Shown: positions 29,370 through 36,729 of the stretch, piece by piece
Position numbering within the stretch: the first letter of the stretch is position 1
Layout: every line of letters begins with the position of its first letter
Assembly (NCBI GenBank): GCA_025362115.1
Contig: JANYIK010000166.1
Coordinates: 1-36,729 of the forward strand
DNA from: Methylophilaceae bacterium
Lineage (GTDB): Bacteria > Pseudomonadota > Gammaproteobacteria > Burkholderiales > Methylophilaceae
DNA length: 36,729 nucleotides
Direction: 5' to 3'
Program-made: the position numbers and the translations under genes
Notes under the pieces: generated by a model
What the model saw: only the letters and a program-made list of their open reading frames with translations
What the model was told of the DNA's origin: nothing
The model's database searches: none

Positions 29370-31034
29370 ATGCTGAGTGATATAGAGATTTCGCAACAAA
29401 CGCCCATCAAGAAAATAACTGAGGTTGCCAAAACACTTAGACTCAATGTTGATAGCTTAATCCCTTATGGGCATTACAAAGCCAAGATTGATTTAGCCGC
29501 TCTTGATCTGGCAATTAAGCCGGACGGCAAGCTGATACTGGTTACAGCTATTTCGCCGACCCCACCCGGAGAAGGCAAGACGACCACTAGCGTGGGGCTG
29601 GGCGATGCCTTGAATCACATCGGCAAGCAAGCTGCCATCTGCCTGCGTGAACCTTCGATGGGTCCGGTGTTCGGCATGAAGGGTGGCGCTACGGGTGGCG
29701 GCTATGCGCAAATTGTGCCGATGGAAGACATCAATCTGCACTTCACTGGCGATTTCTCTGCCATCGCGCTTGCACACAACCTGCTGTCAGCGTTAATAGA
29801 CAACCATATCCACCAAGGCAACGCATTGGGGATAGACCCGCGCCAGATCACCTGGAAGCGTGTAATGGATATGAACGACCGTGCGCTGCGACAAATTGTG
29901 GTGGGACTGGGCGGCAAGGTGAATGGACAAACGCGCGAAGATGGATTTGATATCGTAGTGGCTTCTGAAGTGATGGCAATCTTTTGTCTGGCAGAATCGC
30001 TCAAAGACTTGAAACAACGCCTAGGCAATATCGTGATTGGATATGGTTTTGACGGGCACGCCATTCATGCGCGAGAACTCAAGGCTCATGGGGCTATGGC
30101 GGTGCTGTTGAAAGATGCCATCAAACCGAATCTGGTGCAAAGTCTGGAAGGCACGCCAGCCTTGATTCACGGTGGGCCATTTGCCAATATCGCGCATGGA
30201 TGCAATTCTGTTATTGCCACCAAACTGGCGCTCAAGCTTGCGGATTATGTGGTCACCGAAGCGGGTTTTGGCGCGGATTTGGGGGCGGAAAAATTCATAG
30301 ACATCAAATGCCGTAAGTCTGGCCTGCAGCCTTCTGCCTGTGTCATCGTGGCGACCATACGTGCACTCAAGTACCACGGCGGGGTGGAGGTGAAAGATTT
30401 GAATGTTGAAGATGTCTCGGCGTTGAAATCCGGTCTGGTGAATCTGCAAAAGCATGTACAAAATGTCACCCAGCACTACGGTTTGCCTTGCGTGGTGGCG
30501 ATTAACCGGTTTACTTCGGATAGCCACGCGGAGATCGCGCTGGTCGAACAAAGCATGGCGGCACTGGGAGTAAAAGTAGTGCTGGCTGAACATTGGGCAA
30601 AAGGCGGAGTGGGTGCGGAAGCCTTAGCGCATGAAGTGGTGCGGTTGGCGGATGCCAAGCCTACGATGAAATTCGTATATGAGGATGGCGACGCTTTGTG
30701 GGAAAAGATGCGGAAAATCGCCATCAATATCTATGGTGCCGCCGACATCGCTGCCTCACGTCGTATCCGTGCACTGATTGATGAGTTGCAAAAGGATTAC
30801 GGCCATTATCCTATCTGCGTGGCCAAGACGCAGTCATCGTTTTCAACCGATGCTACCCTCAAAGGCGCACCTACAGGCCACACTGTAACGATACGAGAAG
30901 TGCGTTTGTGTGCTGGAGCCGAGTTTATCGTGATGTTGTGCGACGACATCATGACTATGCCTGGCTTACCCAAAGAGCCTTGTGCCACGCACATAGATAT
31001 TAGTGATGATGGCATCGTGTCGGGTTTGTATTAG
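29370..31034 (+). CDS. fhs: Formate-tetrahydrofolate ligase
   Basis: This 554-residue ATP-dependent enzyme joins formate to tetrahydrofolate to give 10-formyl-THF, feeding C1 units to purines, fMet and serine. It has the P-loop-like TPPGEGKTTTSVGLGDAL (about 64-82), EPSMGPVFGMKGGATGGGYAQ, HFTGDFSAIALAHNLLSALIDNH, EAGFGADLGAEKFIDIKCR and the C-terminal GAPTGHTVTIREVRLCAGAEF. Length is normal. ATG 29370 has an AAGGAG site 8 bases upstream. It is 3 bases from glcD, so a formate/glycolate link is likely: glyoxylate from glycolate oxidation can go to glycine and C1 units. That pathway reading is an inference from adjacency. Confidence 0.96.
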   Translation: MLSDIEISQQTPIKKITEVAKTLRLNVDSLIPYGHYKAKIDLAALDLAIKPDGKLILVTAISPTPPGEGKTTTSVGLGDALNHIGKQAAICLREPSMGPVFGMKGGATGGGYAQIVPMEDINLHFTGDFSAIALAHNLLSALIDNHIHQGNALGIDPRQITWKRVMDMNDRALRQIVVGLGGKVNGQTREDGFDIVVASEVMAIFCLAESLKDLKQRLGNIVIGYGFDGHAIHARELKAHGAMAVLLKDAIKPNLVQSLEGTPALIHGGPFANIAHGCNSVIATKLALKLADYVVTEAGFGADLGAEKFIDIKCRKSGLQPSACVIVATIRALKYHGGVEVKDLNVEDVSALKSGLVNLQKHVQNVTQHYGLPCVVAINRFTSDSHAEIALVEQSMAALGVKVVLAEHWAKGGVGAEALAHEVVRLADAKPTMKFVYEDGDALWEKMRKIAINIYGAADIAASRRIRALIDELQKDYGHYPICVAKTQSSFSTDATLKGAPTGHTVTIREVRLCAGAEFIVMLCDDIMTMPGLPKEPCATHIDISDDGIVSGLY

Positions 31035-31037
31035 CGC

Positions 31038-32492
31038 ATGTTGCCATCTGTTTTATTGACAGGGTTGCGCCGCTTCTTGCCCAAGGCCAGCTTGTTGACC
31101 AAGCCTGAGCAACTTGTTCCTTACGAGTGCGATGCGCTTTCGGCATATCGGCAAATGCCGGCTGCGGTAGCGCTGCCGGAAGACGAAATCCAAATAGCCA
31201 AAATCTTGCGACTTTGTCATCAATGTAATGTGCCAGTGGTAGCGCGCGGCCATGGTACTGGATTGTCGGGTGGTGCATTGCCGCTCAAGAATGCCTTACT
31301 GCTCTCATTGGCAAAGCTAAATAAGATTATTCATATTGACCCGCTCTCACGCATTGCCAAGGTTCAGCCCGGTGTGCGTAACCTCGCTATTTCTCAAGCC
31401 GCTGCACCTCATGGTTTGTACTACGCGCCTGATCCTTCTTCGCAAATCGCGTGCAGCATAGGCGGAAATGTGGCTGAAAACTCCGGCGGCATCCATTGTC
31501 TGAAATATGGCCTCACTGTGCATAATGTGCTCGAAGTGCGTGTGGTGACGATGGATGGCGAACTGCTCACGTTGGGGAGCCAAGCGCTGGATAGCCCGGG
31601 CTACGACCTGTTAGCGCTTATCAATGGCTCTGAGGGCATGTTGGGCGTGATTACCGAAATTACCGTCAAGTTGTTGGCCAAGCCAGAGCGTGCGCAAGTC
31701 ATGTTGGCAGCGTTTGATAGTGTGGAAAAAGCCGGCCACGCGGTGGGCGAAATCATTGCTGCCGGCATCATACCTGCGGGGCTGGAGATGATGGACAAGT
31801 TGGCGATACGGGCGGCAGAAGCCTATGTTCATGCTGGTTACCCTGATAATGCCGAAGCTTTGTTGCTAATAGAGATTGACGGAGTAAATGAAGAGGTATC
31901 GGATGGTATCCATGTGGTGCATGATGTGGTGCAGCGCTGCGGTGCAATAGAGATACGCACCGCCACGGATGATGCGGAACGCGCTACTCTGTGGGCAGGT
32001 CGCAAGGCTGCTTTTCCTGCAGTGGGTCGCATCTCGCCCGATTACTACTGTATGGATGGCACCATCCCGCGCAGCAAGCTCCCTGAAGTTCTGCGGCGTA
32101 TAGCGGAGCTTTCCAAGGAATACGGCCTACCTGTGGCTAATGTGTTCCACGCCGGCGATGGTAATCTGCACCCGCTGATTCTGTACGATGCTAACAAGGC
32201 GGGTGAGTTGACCAAAACCGAAGAGATGGGGGGCAAAATTTTAGAGCTATGCATCGCTGTGGGGGGCACGATTACAGGCGAACACGGCGTAGGAATAGAG
32301 AAAATCAACCAGATGTGCAGTCAGTTTGCCACGCCAGAGTTAGAGATTTTTCATGCATTGAAAGCCGCGTTTGACCCCTTGGGCTTGCTCAATCCCGGCA
32401 AGGCCGTGCCTAGCCTCTATCGCTGCGCCGAGCTGGGAGCGATGCATGTGCATCATGGGCAATTGCCGCACCCTGAGTTACCGAGATTTTGA
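31038..32492 (+). CDS. glcD: Glycolate oxidase subunit GlcD (FAD-linked)
   Basis: The 484-residue flavoprotein is the main catalytic subunit of glycolate dehydrogenase, oxidising glycolate to glyoxylate. It is a VAO/PCMH-type FAD protein: PVVARGHGTGLSGGALPL (FAD-binding), VQPGVRNLAISQAAAPHGLYYAPDPSSQ, CSIGGNVAENSGGIHCLKYGLT, and the C-terminal FAD-oxidase domain with NVFHAGDGNLHPLILYD and GGTITGEHGVGIEK. It starts 3 bases after fhs, and the stop codon overlaps the glcE start by one base. Length and motif order are normal for GlcD. The closest alternatives are D-lactate dehydrogenases of the same family; the glcE-glcF neighbours favour glycolate. Confidence 0.95.
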   Translation: MLPSVLLTGLRRFLPKASLLTKPEQLVPYECDALSAYRQMPAAVALPEDEIQIAKILRLCHQCNVPVVARGHGTGLSGGALPLKNALLLSLAKLNKIIHIDPLSRIAKVQPGVRNLAISQAAAPHGLYYAPDPSSQIACSIGGNVAENSGGIHCLKYGLTVHNVLEVRVVTMDGELLTLGSQALDSPGYDLLALINGSEGMLGVITEITVKLLAKPERAQVMLAAFDSVEKAGHAVGEIIAAGIIPAGLEMMDKLAIRAAEAYVHAGYPDNAEALLLIEIDGVNEEVSDGIHVVHDVVQRCGAIEIRTATDDAERATLWAGRKAAFPAVGRISPDYYCMDGTIPRSKLPEVLRRIAELSKEYGLPVANVFHAGDGNLHPLILYDANKAGELTKTEEMGGKILELCIAVGGTITGEHGVGIEKINQMCSQFATPELEIFHALKAAFDPLGLLNPGKAVPSLYRCAELGAMHVHHGQLPHPELPRF

Positions 32493-33508
32493 TGGATATT
32501 GCTGTTCGAATTCAACAAGCTATCGCCGAAAAAAAAACGCTGACCATACGCGGCAGCGGTAGCAAAGCGTTTTACGGCAATGCTCCCACAGGTGAATTGC
32601 TTTCCACTCAAGGGTTGACAGGGATTGTGGCCTACGACCCGCGCGAACTTACCATAACTGCGCGGGCTGGTACTACGCTCAAAGAAATTGAAGCGGCACT
32701 TGGGAAAAATAAGCAAATGCTGCCGTTTGAACCACCGTATTTTGGCGATGGTGCAACTTTAGGGGGCAGTATTGCGACTGGCCTTTCCGGCCCGCGGCGA
32801 CCTTACGCCGGGGCGGTGCGTGATGCAGTATTGGGGGTAGAGTTGATTGATGGGCGTGGTCAGCATTTGCGTTTTGGTGGGAGGGTGATTAAAAATGTGG
32901 CAGGTTATGACGTGTCGCGTTTGGTGGTGGGGTCACTGGGGAGCTTGGGCGTGTTGACTGAGGTCACGATTAAACTATTGCCACAGCCCTCCTGTGAGCG
33001 CACGCTTTCGCTGGAGATGAATGAAATAAAGGCCATTGAAATCATGAATCAATGGGCGGCTAGACCGTTGCCGTTGTCTGCAAGTGCATGGATAGCTGGG
33101 CGTTTGGTCGTAAGACTTTCCGGTGCCGAGAGCGCGGTCAATGCAGCAGTGGGAAAATTAGGGGGAGAAGATATTGCCGATGGCGCAGTTTTTTGGGCTG
33201 CGCTGAAAGAGCAAACCTTGCCGATATTTGAAACATCGTCTTTGTGGCGACTCAGTGTGCCCTCCACCACGCCGCCGATAGCGGGAACACGATGTGTCGA
33301 ATGGGGCGGTGCGGTGCGGTGGGTGGTGGATAGCAGCGATGCGCCGCGACATCAGGCATTAGCGGCGGGGGGGCATGCCACTCTGTTCCGTGGAATCGGC
33401 TACCCGGCTTTTGCGCCGCTGTCAGCGCCGATGGCAGATCTGCACCAACGCATCCGCCAGATTTTTGACCCGCATGGCGTGTTCGACGCGGGAAGACTGT
33501 ACGCTTAA
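32492..33508 (+). CDS. glcE: Glycolate oxidase FAD-binding subunit GlcE
   Basis: This ~338-residue protein is the second, shorter FAD-binding subunit. It shows KTLTIRGSGSKAFYG, TITARAGTTLKEIEAALG, MLPFEPPYFGDGATLGGSIATGLSGPRRP, RDAVLGVELIDGRGQHLRFGGRVIKNVAGYDVSRL and GSLGVLTEVTIKLLP, and it ends with QIFDPHGVFDAGRLY. The C-terminal half is shorter than GlcD, as is normal. Start: an in-frame TTG at 32489 comes one codon before ATG 32492, whose A is also the last base of the glcD stop, so ATG 32492 is chosen. It is translationally coupled to glcD and lies 6 bases before glcF. Confidence 0.95.
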   Translation: MDIAVRIQQAIAEKKTLTIRGSGSKAFYGNAPTGELLSTQGLTGIVAYDPRELTITARAGTTLKEIEAALGKNKQMLPFEPPYFGDGATLGGSIATGLSGPRRPYAGAVRDAVLGVELIDGRGQHLRFGGRVIKNVAGYDVSRLVVGSLGSLGVLTEVTIKLLPQPSCERTLSLEMNEIKAIEIMNQWAARPLPLSASAWIAGRLVVRLSGAESAVNAAVGKLGGEDIADGAVFWAALKEQTLPIFETSSLWRLSVPSTTPPIAGTRCVEWGGAVRWVVDSSDAPRHQALAAGGHATLFRGIGYPAFAPLSAPMADLHQRIRQIFDPHGVFDAGRLYA

Positions 33509-33514
33509 GCCAAC

Positions 33515-34714
33515 ATGCAAACCCAACTTTCCCCTGAATTCATCAATACCACGCAAGGACTTGAGGCCAATGCGATCTTGCGCAAGTGTGTGCATTGCGG
33601 TTTTTGCAACGCCACTTGTCCGACTTATCAGGTGAAAGGCGATGAATTGGATGGCCCAAGAGGGCGTATTTACCTGATCAAGCAGATGTTGGAAGGTGCG
33701 CCAAGCGGTGGCACTATCCATACCCATTTGGATCGCTGCCTGACTTGTCGCAACTGCGAAACCACCTGTCCGTCAGGTGTGGAATACGGGGAATTACTGG
33801 AGATCGGTCGTGAAATCGCTGAGAGCACGATCAAGCGCCCATGGCACCAAGAGTTCAGCAGATGGTTACTGTGCAAGGTGCTGACACAGCCCAAGCTATT
33901 TTCAGCGGCGTTGAAAGTGGCGCGCTGGCTCAAACCAGTATTGCCCACAATACTTCAAGACAAAATCCCCGCGCAACAGCAAGCCCAACCTTGGCCACCC
34001 ACCCAACACCTGCGCCAGATGTTGATATTAGAAGGCTGCGTACAACCCCAGCTCGCCCCCAACATCAACGCCACTGCCGCGCGAGTGCTGGATAAATTAA
34101 GCATCAGCTTGATTCGTGCGGAGCAGGCTGGTTGCTGTGGCGCACTCCCCCAGCACTTGTCTGCGCCAGAACATGCCAAAGCGCTGATGAGGCGCAACAT
34201 TGATGCTTGGTGGCCGCATATTGAAGCGGGAGTAGAGGCCATCGTGATGACGGCGAGTGGCTGCGGGGTGCAGGTGAAAGACTATGGTCGCTTGCTCAAA
34301 GACGATATGGCTTACGCGGTAAAAGCTGCGCGTATCGCAGCGTTAACCAAAGACATCGCCGAAGTTTTGATTCATGAAAACCTGTCAAACATCACCAGTG
34401 CCCCGCGCAAAATCGCTTACCATCCCCCATGCACCTTGCAGCATGGGCAAAAACTACCGGGTTTGGTCGAGGGGATACTGCTCAAACTAGGACATCAACT
34501 CACGAAAGTTGAAGATGCGCATCTGTGCTGCGGTTCGGCAGGGACTTATTCATTGCTGCAAAACAAGATTGCGGGTGAACTGCGAGCCAATAAGCTGGCA
34601 GCGCTGAATGCGGGGAAACCGGAATTGATTGCTACTGCCAACATTGGCTGCATGTGTCATTTGCAAAGCGGAGTCGATAAACCCGTGATGCACTGGCTGG
34701 AGTTGCTGGAATAG
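33515..34714 (+). CDS. glcF: Glycolate oxidase iron-sulfur subunit GlcF
   Basis: This 399-residue protein passes electrons from the flavin subunits toward the quinone pool. Two 4Fe-4S clusters are marked by CVHCGFCNATCPTY (about 25-38) and CLTCRNCETTCPSG (about 74-87). Two CCG-type (heterodisulfide-reductase-like) motifs follow in AGCCGALPQHL and LCCGSAGTYSLL, with additional cysteines at LEGCVQP and GCGVQVKDYG. All expected cysteines are present. ATG 33515 is 6 bases after glcE, so glcDEF form one operon with fhs ahead. No glycolate-responsive regulator or malate synthase gene is seen next to it. Confidence 0.95.
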   Translation: MQTQLSPEFINTTQGLEANAILRKCVHCGFCNATCPTYQVKGDELDGPRGRIYLIKQMLEGAPSGGTIHTHLDRCLTCRNCETTCPSGVEYGELLEIGREIAESTIKRPWHQEFSRWLLCKVLTQPKLFSAALKVARWLKPVLPTILQDKIPAQQQAQPWPPTQHLRQMLILEGCVQPQLAPNINATAARVLDKLSISLIRAEQAGCCGALPQHLSAPEHAKALMRRNIDAWWPHIEAGVEAIVMTASGCGVQVKDYGRLLKDDMAYAVKAARIAALTKDIAEVLIHENLSNITSAPRKIAYHPPCTLQHGQKLPGLVEGILLKLGHQLTKVEDAHLCCGSAGTYSLLQNKIAGELRANKLAALNAGKPELIATANIGCMCHLQSGVDKPVMHWLELLE

Positions 34715-34778
34715 TGAGCTTGCCCCTGTTTTTCGGATACCTAACATAGCACCTAAATGAACAATTGCTTTCCGTGAC

Positions 34779-35996
34779 ATGAAAAAAACTCCCCTGATTA
34801 ACCGCGCTTTTGCCGAGCTGTTGGCCTTTCGCATTCTCATTGTGTTGTCTTACCAAATGGTGGCGGTGATTGTGGGCTGGCATATTTACGAGCTCACGCA
34901 CGATCCGCTGGCGCTGGGTTTATTAGGCTTAGCCGAGGCGATTCCTTATTTTTGCTGTGCTTTGTTTGCGGGCTATGCGGTCGATCACCATTCGCGGCGG
35001 ATGTTCGCGGTGATGGCCTGCGTATTGTTAGTGATAAATTCTGCGGCTTTAGTGGCGGTGTCTATGGGGCTGTTGCCGGGTGATGCTACGCACTGGATTT
35101 ACGCTTCTATAATGCTCAATGGTGCTGCCCGCGCCTTTATCGGACCCTCCTACAATGCTTTGTTTGCGTTGATTCTTCCACGCGCGCAATACGCACGAGC
35201 ATCGGGGGTTAGCAGCTCAGTATTCCAGATTGGCTTGGTGCTTGGCCCTGCGCTGGGCGGCGTGCTGGTGGGCGTGACAGGCAAAACGGTGGCTTATAGC
35301 GTGGCGACGGTGTTTGCCATTATCGCCGCCATTGCGCTGTTGTTATTACGGGTAAAAGAACCTCCTTCTGCGGCGGGCATCCCTGTATTCACAAGCATCT
35401 ACGAAGGATTGCGTTTTGTGTTCAGCAATCCGTTGATGCTGAGTGCGATGTCGCTAGATATGTTCGCTGTGCTGTTTGGTGGGGCGGTTTCTATGTTACC
35501 CGTGTTTATCCACGAGATTTACCACTATGGCGCGGAAGGTCTGGGTGTTCTGCGCGCCTCTCCTGCTGTAGGTGCCATGCTCGTAGGTTTGGTGCTGGCC
35601 AAACACCCCGTCAATCGCCACGCGGGACGATGGTTGCTGGGTTCAGTCGCTGGTTTTGGTGTGTGCATTATTGGCTTTGGCTTGAGCCAGAACTTCTGGT
35701 TGGCAGGCTTGCTGCTCATGCTCTCCGGCGTGTTCGACGGTATCTCTGTGGTGATGCGAACCACTATTTACCAACTCATCACCCCAGACAGTATGCGCGG
35801 CCGTATCTCCGCCATCAACGGTATTTTCATCGGCTCGTCTAATGAACTGGGCGCGTTTGAATCCGGCGTAATGGCGCGGTTGATGGGCTTGACGCCATCA
35901 GTGGTGTTTGGTGGTGTGATGACTTTGCTGGTAGTGGGCGTAGTGGCGAAGGTGTCGCCCAGGTTAAGACGCTTGGAGTTGCGGGAGTTGCATTAA
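34779..35996 (+). CDS. MFS transporter
   Basis: This 405-residue protein has about 12 predicted membrane helices and the Major Facilitator layout. It resembles the EntS/MFS_3 group of exporters: AVIVGWHIYELTHDPLALGLLGLAEAIPYF, a cytoplasmic motif DHHSRRMFAVM in place of the canonical GxxxDRxGR, FIGPSYNALFALILPRAQYARASGVSSSVFQIGLVLGPALGGVL, and a second-half PDSMRGRISAINGIFIGSSNELGAFESG. The substrate cannot be told from the sequence; the group includes siderophore and drug exporters. It follows glcF by 64 bases, with no obvious terminator, so co-transcription is possible but unproven. A palindromic element follows its stop codon. Confidence 0.88.
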   Translation: MKKTPLINRAFAELLAFRILIVLSYQMVAVIVGWHIYELTHDPLALGLLGLAEAIPYFCCALFAGYAVDHHSRRMFAVMACVLLVINSAALVAVSMGLLPGDATHWIYASIMLNGAARAFIGPSYNALFALILPRAQYARASGVSSSVFQIGLVLGPALGGVLVGVTGKTVAYSVATVFAIIAAIALLLLRVKEPPSAAGIPVFTSIYEGLRFVFSNPLMLSAMSLDMFAVLFGGAVSMLPVFIHEIYHYGAEGLGVLRASPAVGAMLVGLVLAKHPVNRHAGRWLLGSVAGFGVCIIGFGLSQNFWLAGLLLMLSGVFDGISVVMRTTIYQLITPDSMRGRISAINGIFIGSSNELGAFESGVMARLMGLTPSVVFGGVMTLLVVGVVAKVSPRLRRLELRELH

Positions 35997-36005
35997 ATCA
36001 CCGCT

Positions 36006-36138
36006 GTCATTCCGGCGGAGGCCGGAATCCAGCCAAACGTCAATATAGTCGCCGTGCGAACCCATGTCGCCCAAGCCACCTGAACTGGATTCCCACTGCA
36101 GCCTGCCCTCGAATGCTTTAGTCGGGGGCGGGAATGAC
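36006..36138 (+). repeat. REP-like palindromic element
   Basis: GTCATTCC (36006-36013) faces GGAATGAC (36131-36138) and GGAATCCAG (36024-36032) faces CTGGATTCC (36085-36093), with GCGGAGGC between. The GTCATTCCGG...GGAATCCAG...CTGGATTCC...GGAATGAC pattern is a widespread proteobacterial repeat. It ends directly at the stop codon of the neighbouring minus-strand gene and separates two convergent genes. Confidence 0.75.
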
Positions 36139-36729
36139 TTAGGAGTTAGATGTTTGGTGTTTTGCTGGCACCGCTAACAGATTATTTTTCATGGGTGTGG
36201 CGTGCTTTTTGTCGGCCTGTAAGCGATAGCTGACGGGTACATTTGTCTGCAATTCTGGTGCAACAGCGGGCACGTTCTTGCTATTGATCAAGGTTTCGGC
36301 CAAGCCATCCACCCCTAGCGTTTTGCACACGTGCATGGCCAGCGTATCAAACGCTGCGGGTAGATCATCACTTCTGCCAGAATAAGCAATCTCGCCGCTT
36401 AAGCGCATTTCTATTTGGTTGGCGATGGCGATGACGATGATTTCCGCATCAAAGACACCTAAACCATCCGTGCCGATTAAAGGCATAAACAGCCAGGCAT
36501 TAAAGTCTTCACCGCGCTGGGTATAAGCACGGACTCTGGTTTCTACAGCGCTGTCTTTACCGCCCAGCATATGTTCCATCACGCTCACTGCGGCTGGCAC
36601 ATCGCTGGCATGTTGCATCCCGTGGCTATACAGCGTGTGCAACATTCCAGCGAGTACGATTTCCAGCTTGAAGCCATAACGTATCAGTATGCTGGCAGTG
36701 CCGACTAGATGGTTCACAAATGGCCTGCC
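36139..36729 (-). CDS. DUF6817-like protein, 5' end outside window
   Basis: The frame is open to the window's right edge, so the N-terminus is missing and the GTG at 36717 is internal. The visible ~196 residues begin RPFVNHLVGTASILIRYGF and continue VLAGMLHTLYSHG, a His-containing pair resembling an HD-like fold as in DUF6817, often found in or near sulfotransferase and glycosyltransferase genes. A middle part (RAYTQRGEDFNAWLFMPLIGTDGLGVFDAEIIVIAIANQIEMRLSGEI) is alpha-helical in character. The last ~50 residues look disordered (VPAVAPELQTNVPVSYRLQADKKHATPMKNN). No catalytic function is assigned, and the family call is moderate because part of the protein is absent. Confidence 0.65.
   Translation of the reverse strand, partial: GRPFVNHLVGTASILIRYGFKLEIVLAGMLHTLYSHGMQHASDVPAAVSVMEHMLGGKDSAVETRVRAYTQRGEDFNAWLFMPLIGTDGLGVFDAEIIVIAIANQIEMRLSGEIAYSGRSDDLPAAFDTLAMHVCKTLGVDGLAETLINSKNVPAVAPELQTNVPVSYRLQADKKHATPMKNNLLAVPAKHQTSNS

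Noticed and set aside
1..36729. tRNA, rRNA, riboswitch, prophage or transposase genes
   Set aside because: None could be recognised by eye on either strand; intergenic gaps are short and explained by repeats or leaders.

Overview
The window reads as chromosome of a Gram-negative betaproteobacterium, most like the Nitrosomonadales/Gallionellales (Gallionella, Sideroxydans or Nitrotoga relatives). That placement is an inference from the gene families and the cytochrome oxidase assembly set (CtaG, SURF1, a DUF2909 gene on the opposite strand, a tiny oxidase assembly protein, CtaA, CtaB, SCO). No rRNA, tRNA, CRISPR array, transposase or phage gene was seen.

Region 1 (1-13.7 kb) is the unusual part. 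It opens with the C-terminal end of a very large repeat protein (cadherin/VCBS-like modules, proline linker, hydrophobic segment, acidic tail). A membrane PAS-GGDEF diguanylate cyclase follows, then a convergent GGDEF-EAL protein. A tight three-gene operon comes next: a GAF domain fused to an HlyD-type adaptor, a PqqD-like/M50 site-2-protease-like membrane protein fused to an HlyD-like segment, and a shortened SecA-like ATPase. A degenerate HD-GYP protein converges on the operon, and a lipoprotein of unknown function diverges from that. My main hypothesis is that the three-gene operon is a dedicated export or surface-display machine for the giant repeat protein, under c-di-GMP control. No characterised system with this composition is known to me.

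Region 2 (13.8-17.4 kb) is housekeeping: a PduO-type cobalamin adenosyltransferase, YaeQ, glutamate racemase (murI), a small cupredoxin-like secreted protein, a CHCC zinc-finger protein and ilvE. Two REP-like palindromic elements sit between genes here.

Region 3 (17.4-26.6 kb) is an aerobic respiratory locus. coxB (with a fused cytochrome c domain), coxA and coxC form a caa3-type, A1-family terminal oxidase and end at a strong intrinsic terminator. Assembly genes follow: DUF2244, a 37-residue membrane protein, ctaG, an opposite-strand DUF2909 gene, surf1, a SCO-like thioredoxin-fold protein, ctaA, ctaB and sco1. A 313-base leader with a good sigma70-like promoter and a 5' hairpin precedes coxB.

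Region 4 (26.6-36.7 kb) holds trhO and slmA flanked by an inverted pair of GC-rich palindromes, then argB. A C1/C2 metabolic run follows: formate-tetrahydrofolate ligase (fhs) and the glycolate oxidase genes glcD, glcE and glcF, nearly abutting. The window ends with an MFS exporter, another palindromic element, and a DUF6817-like gene cut off by the window edge.
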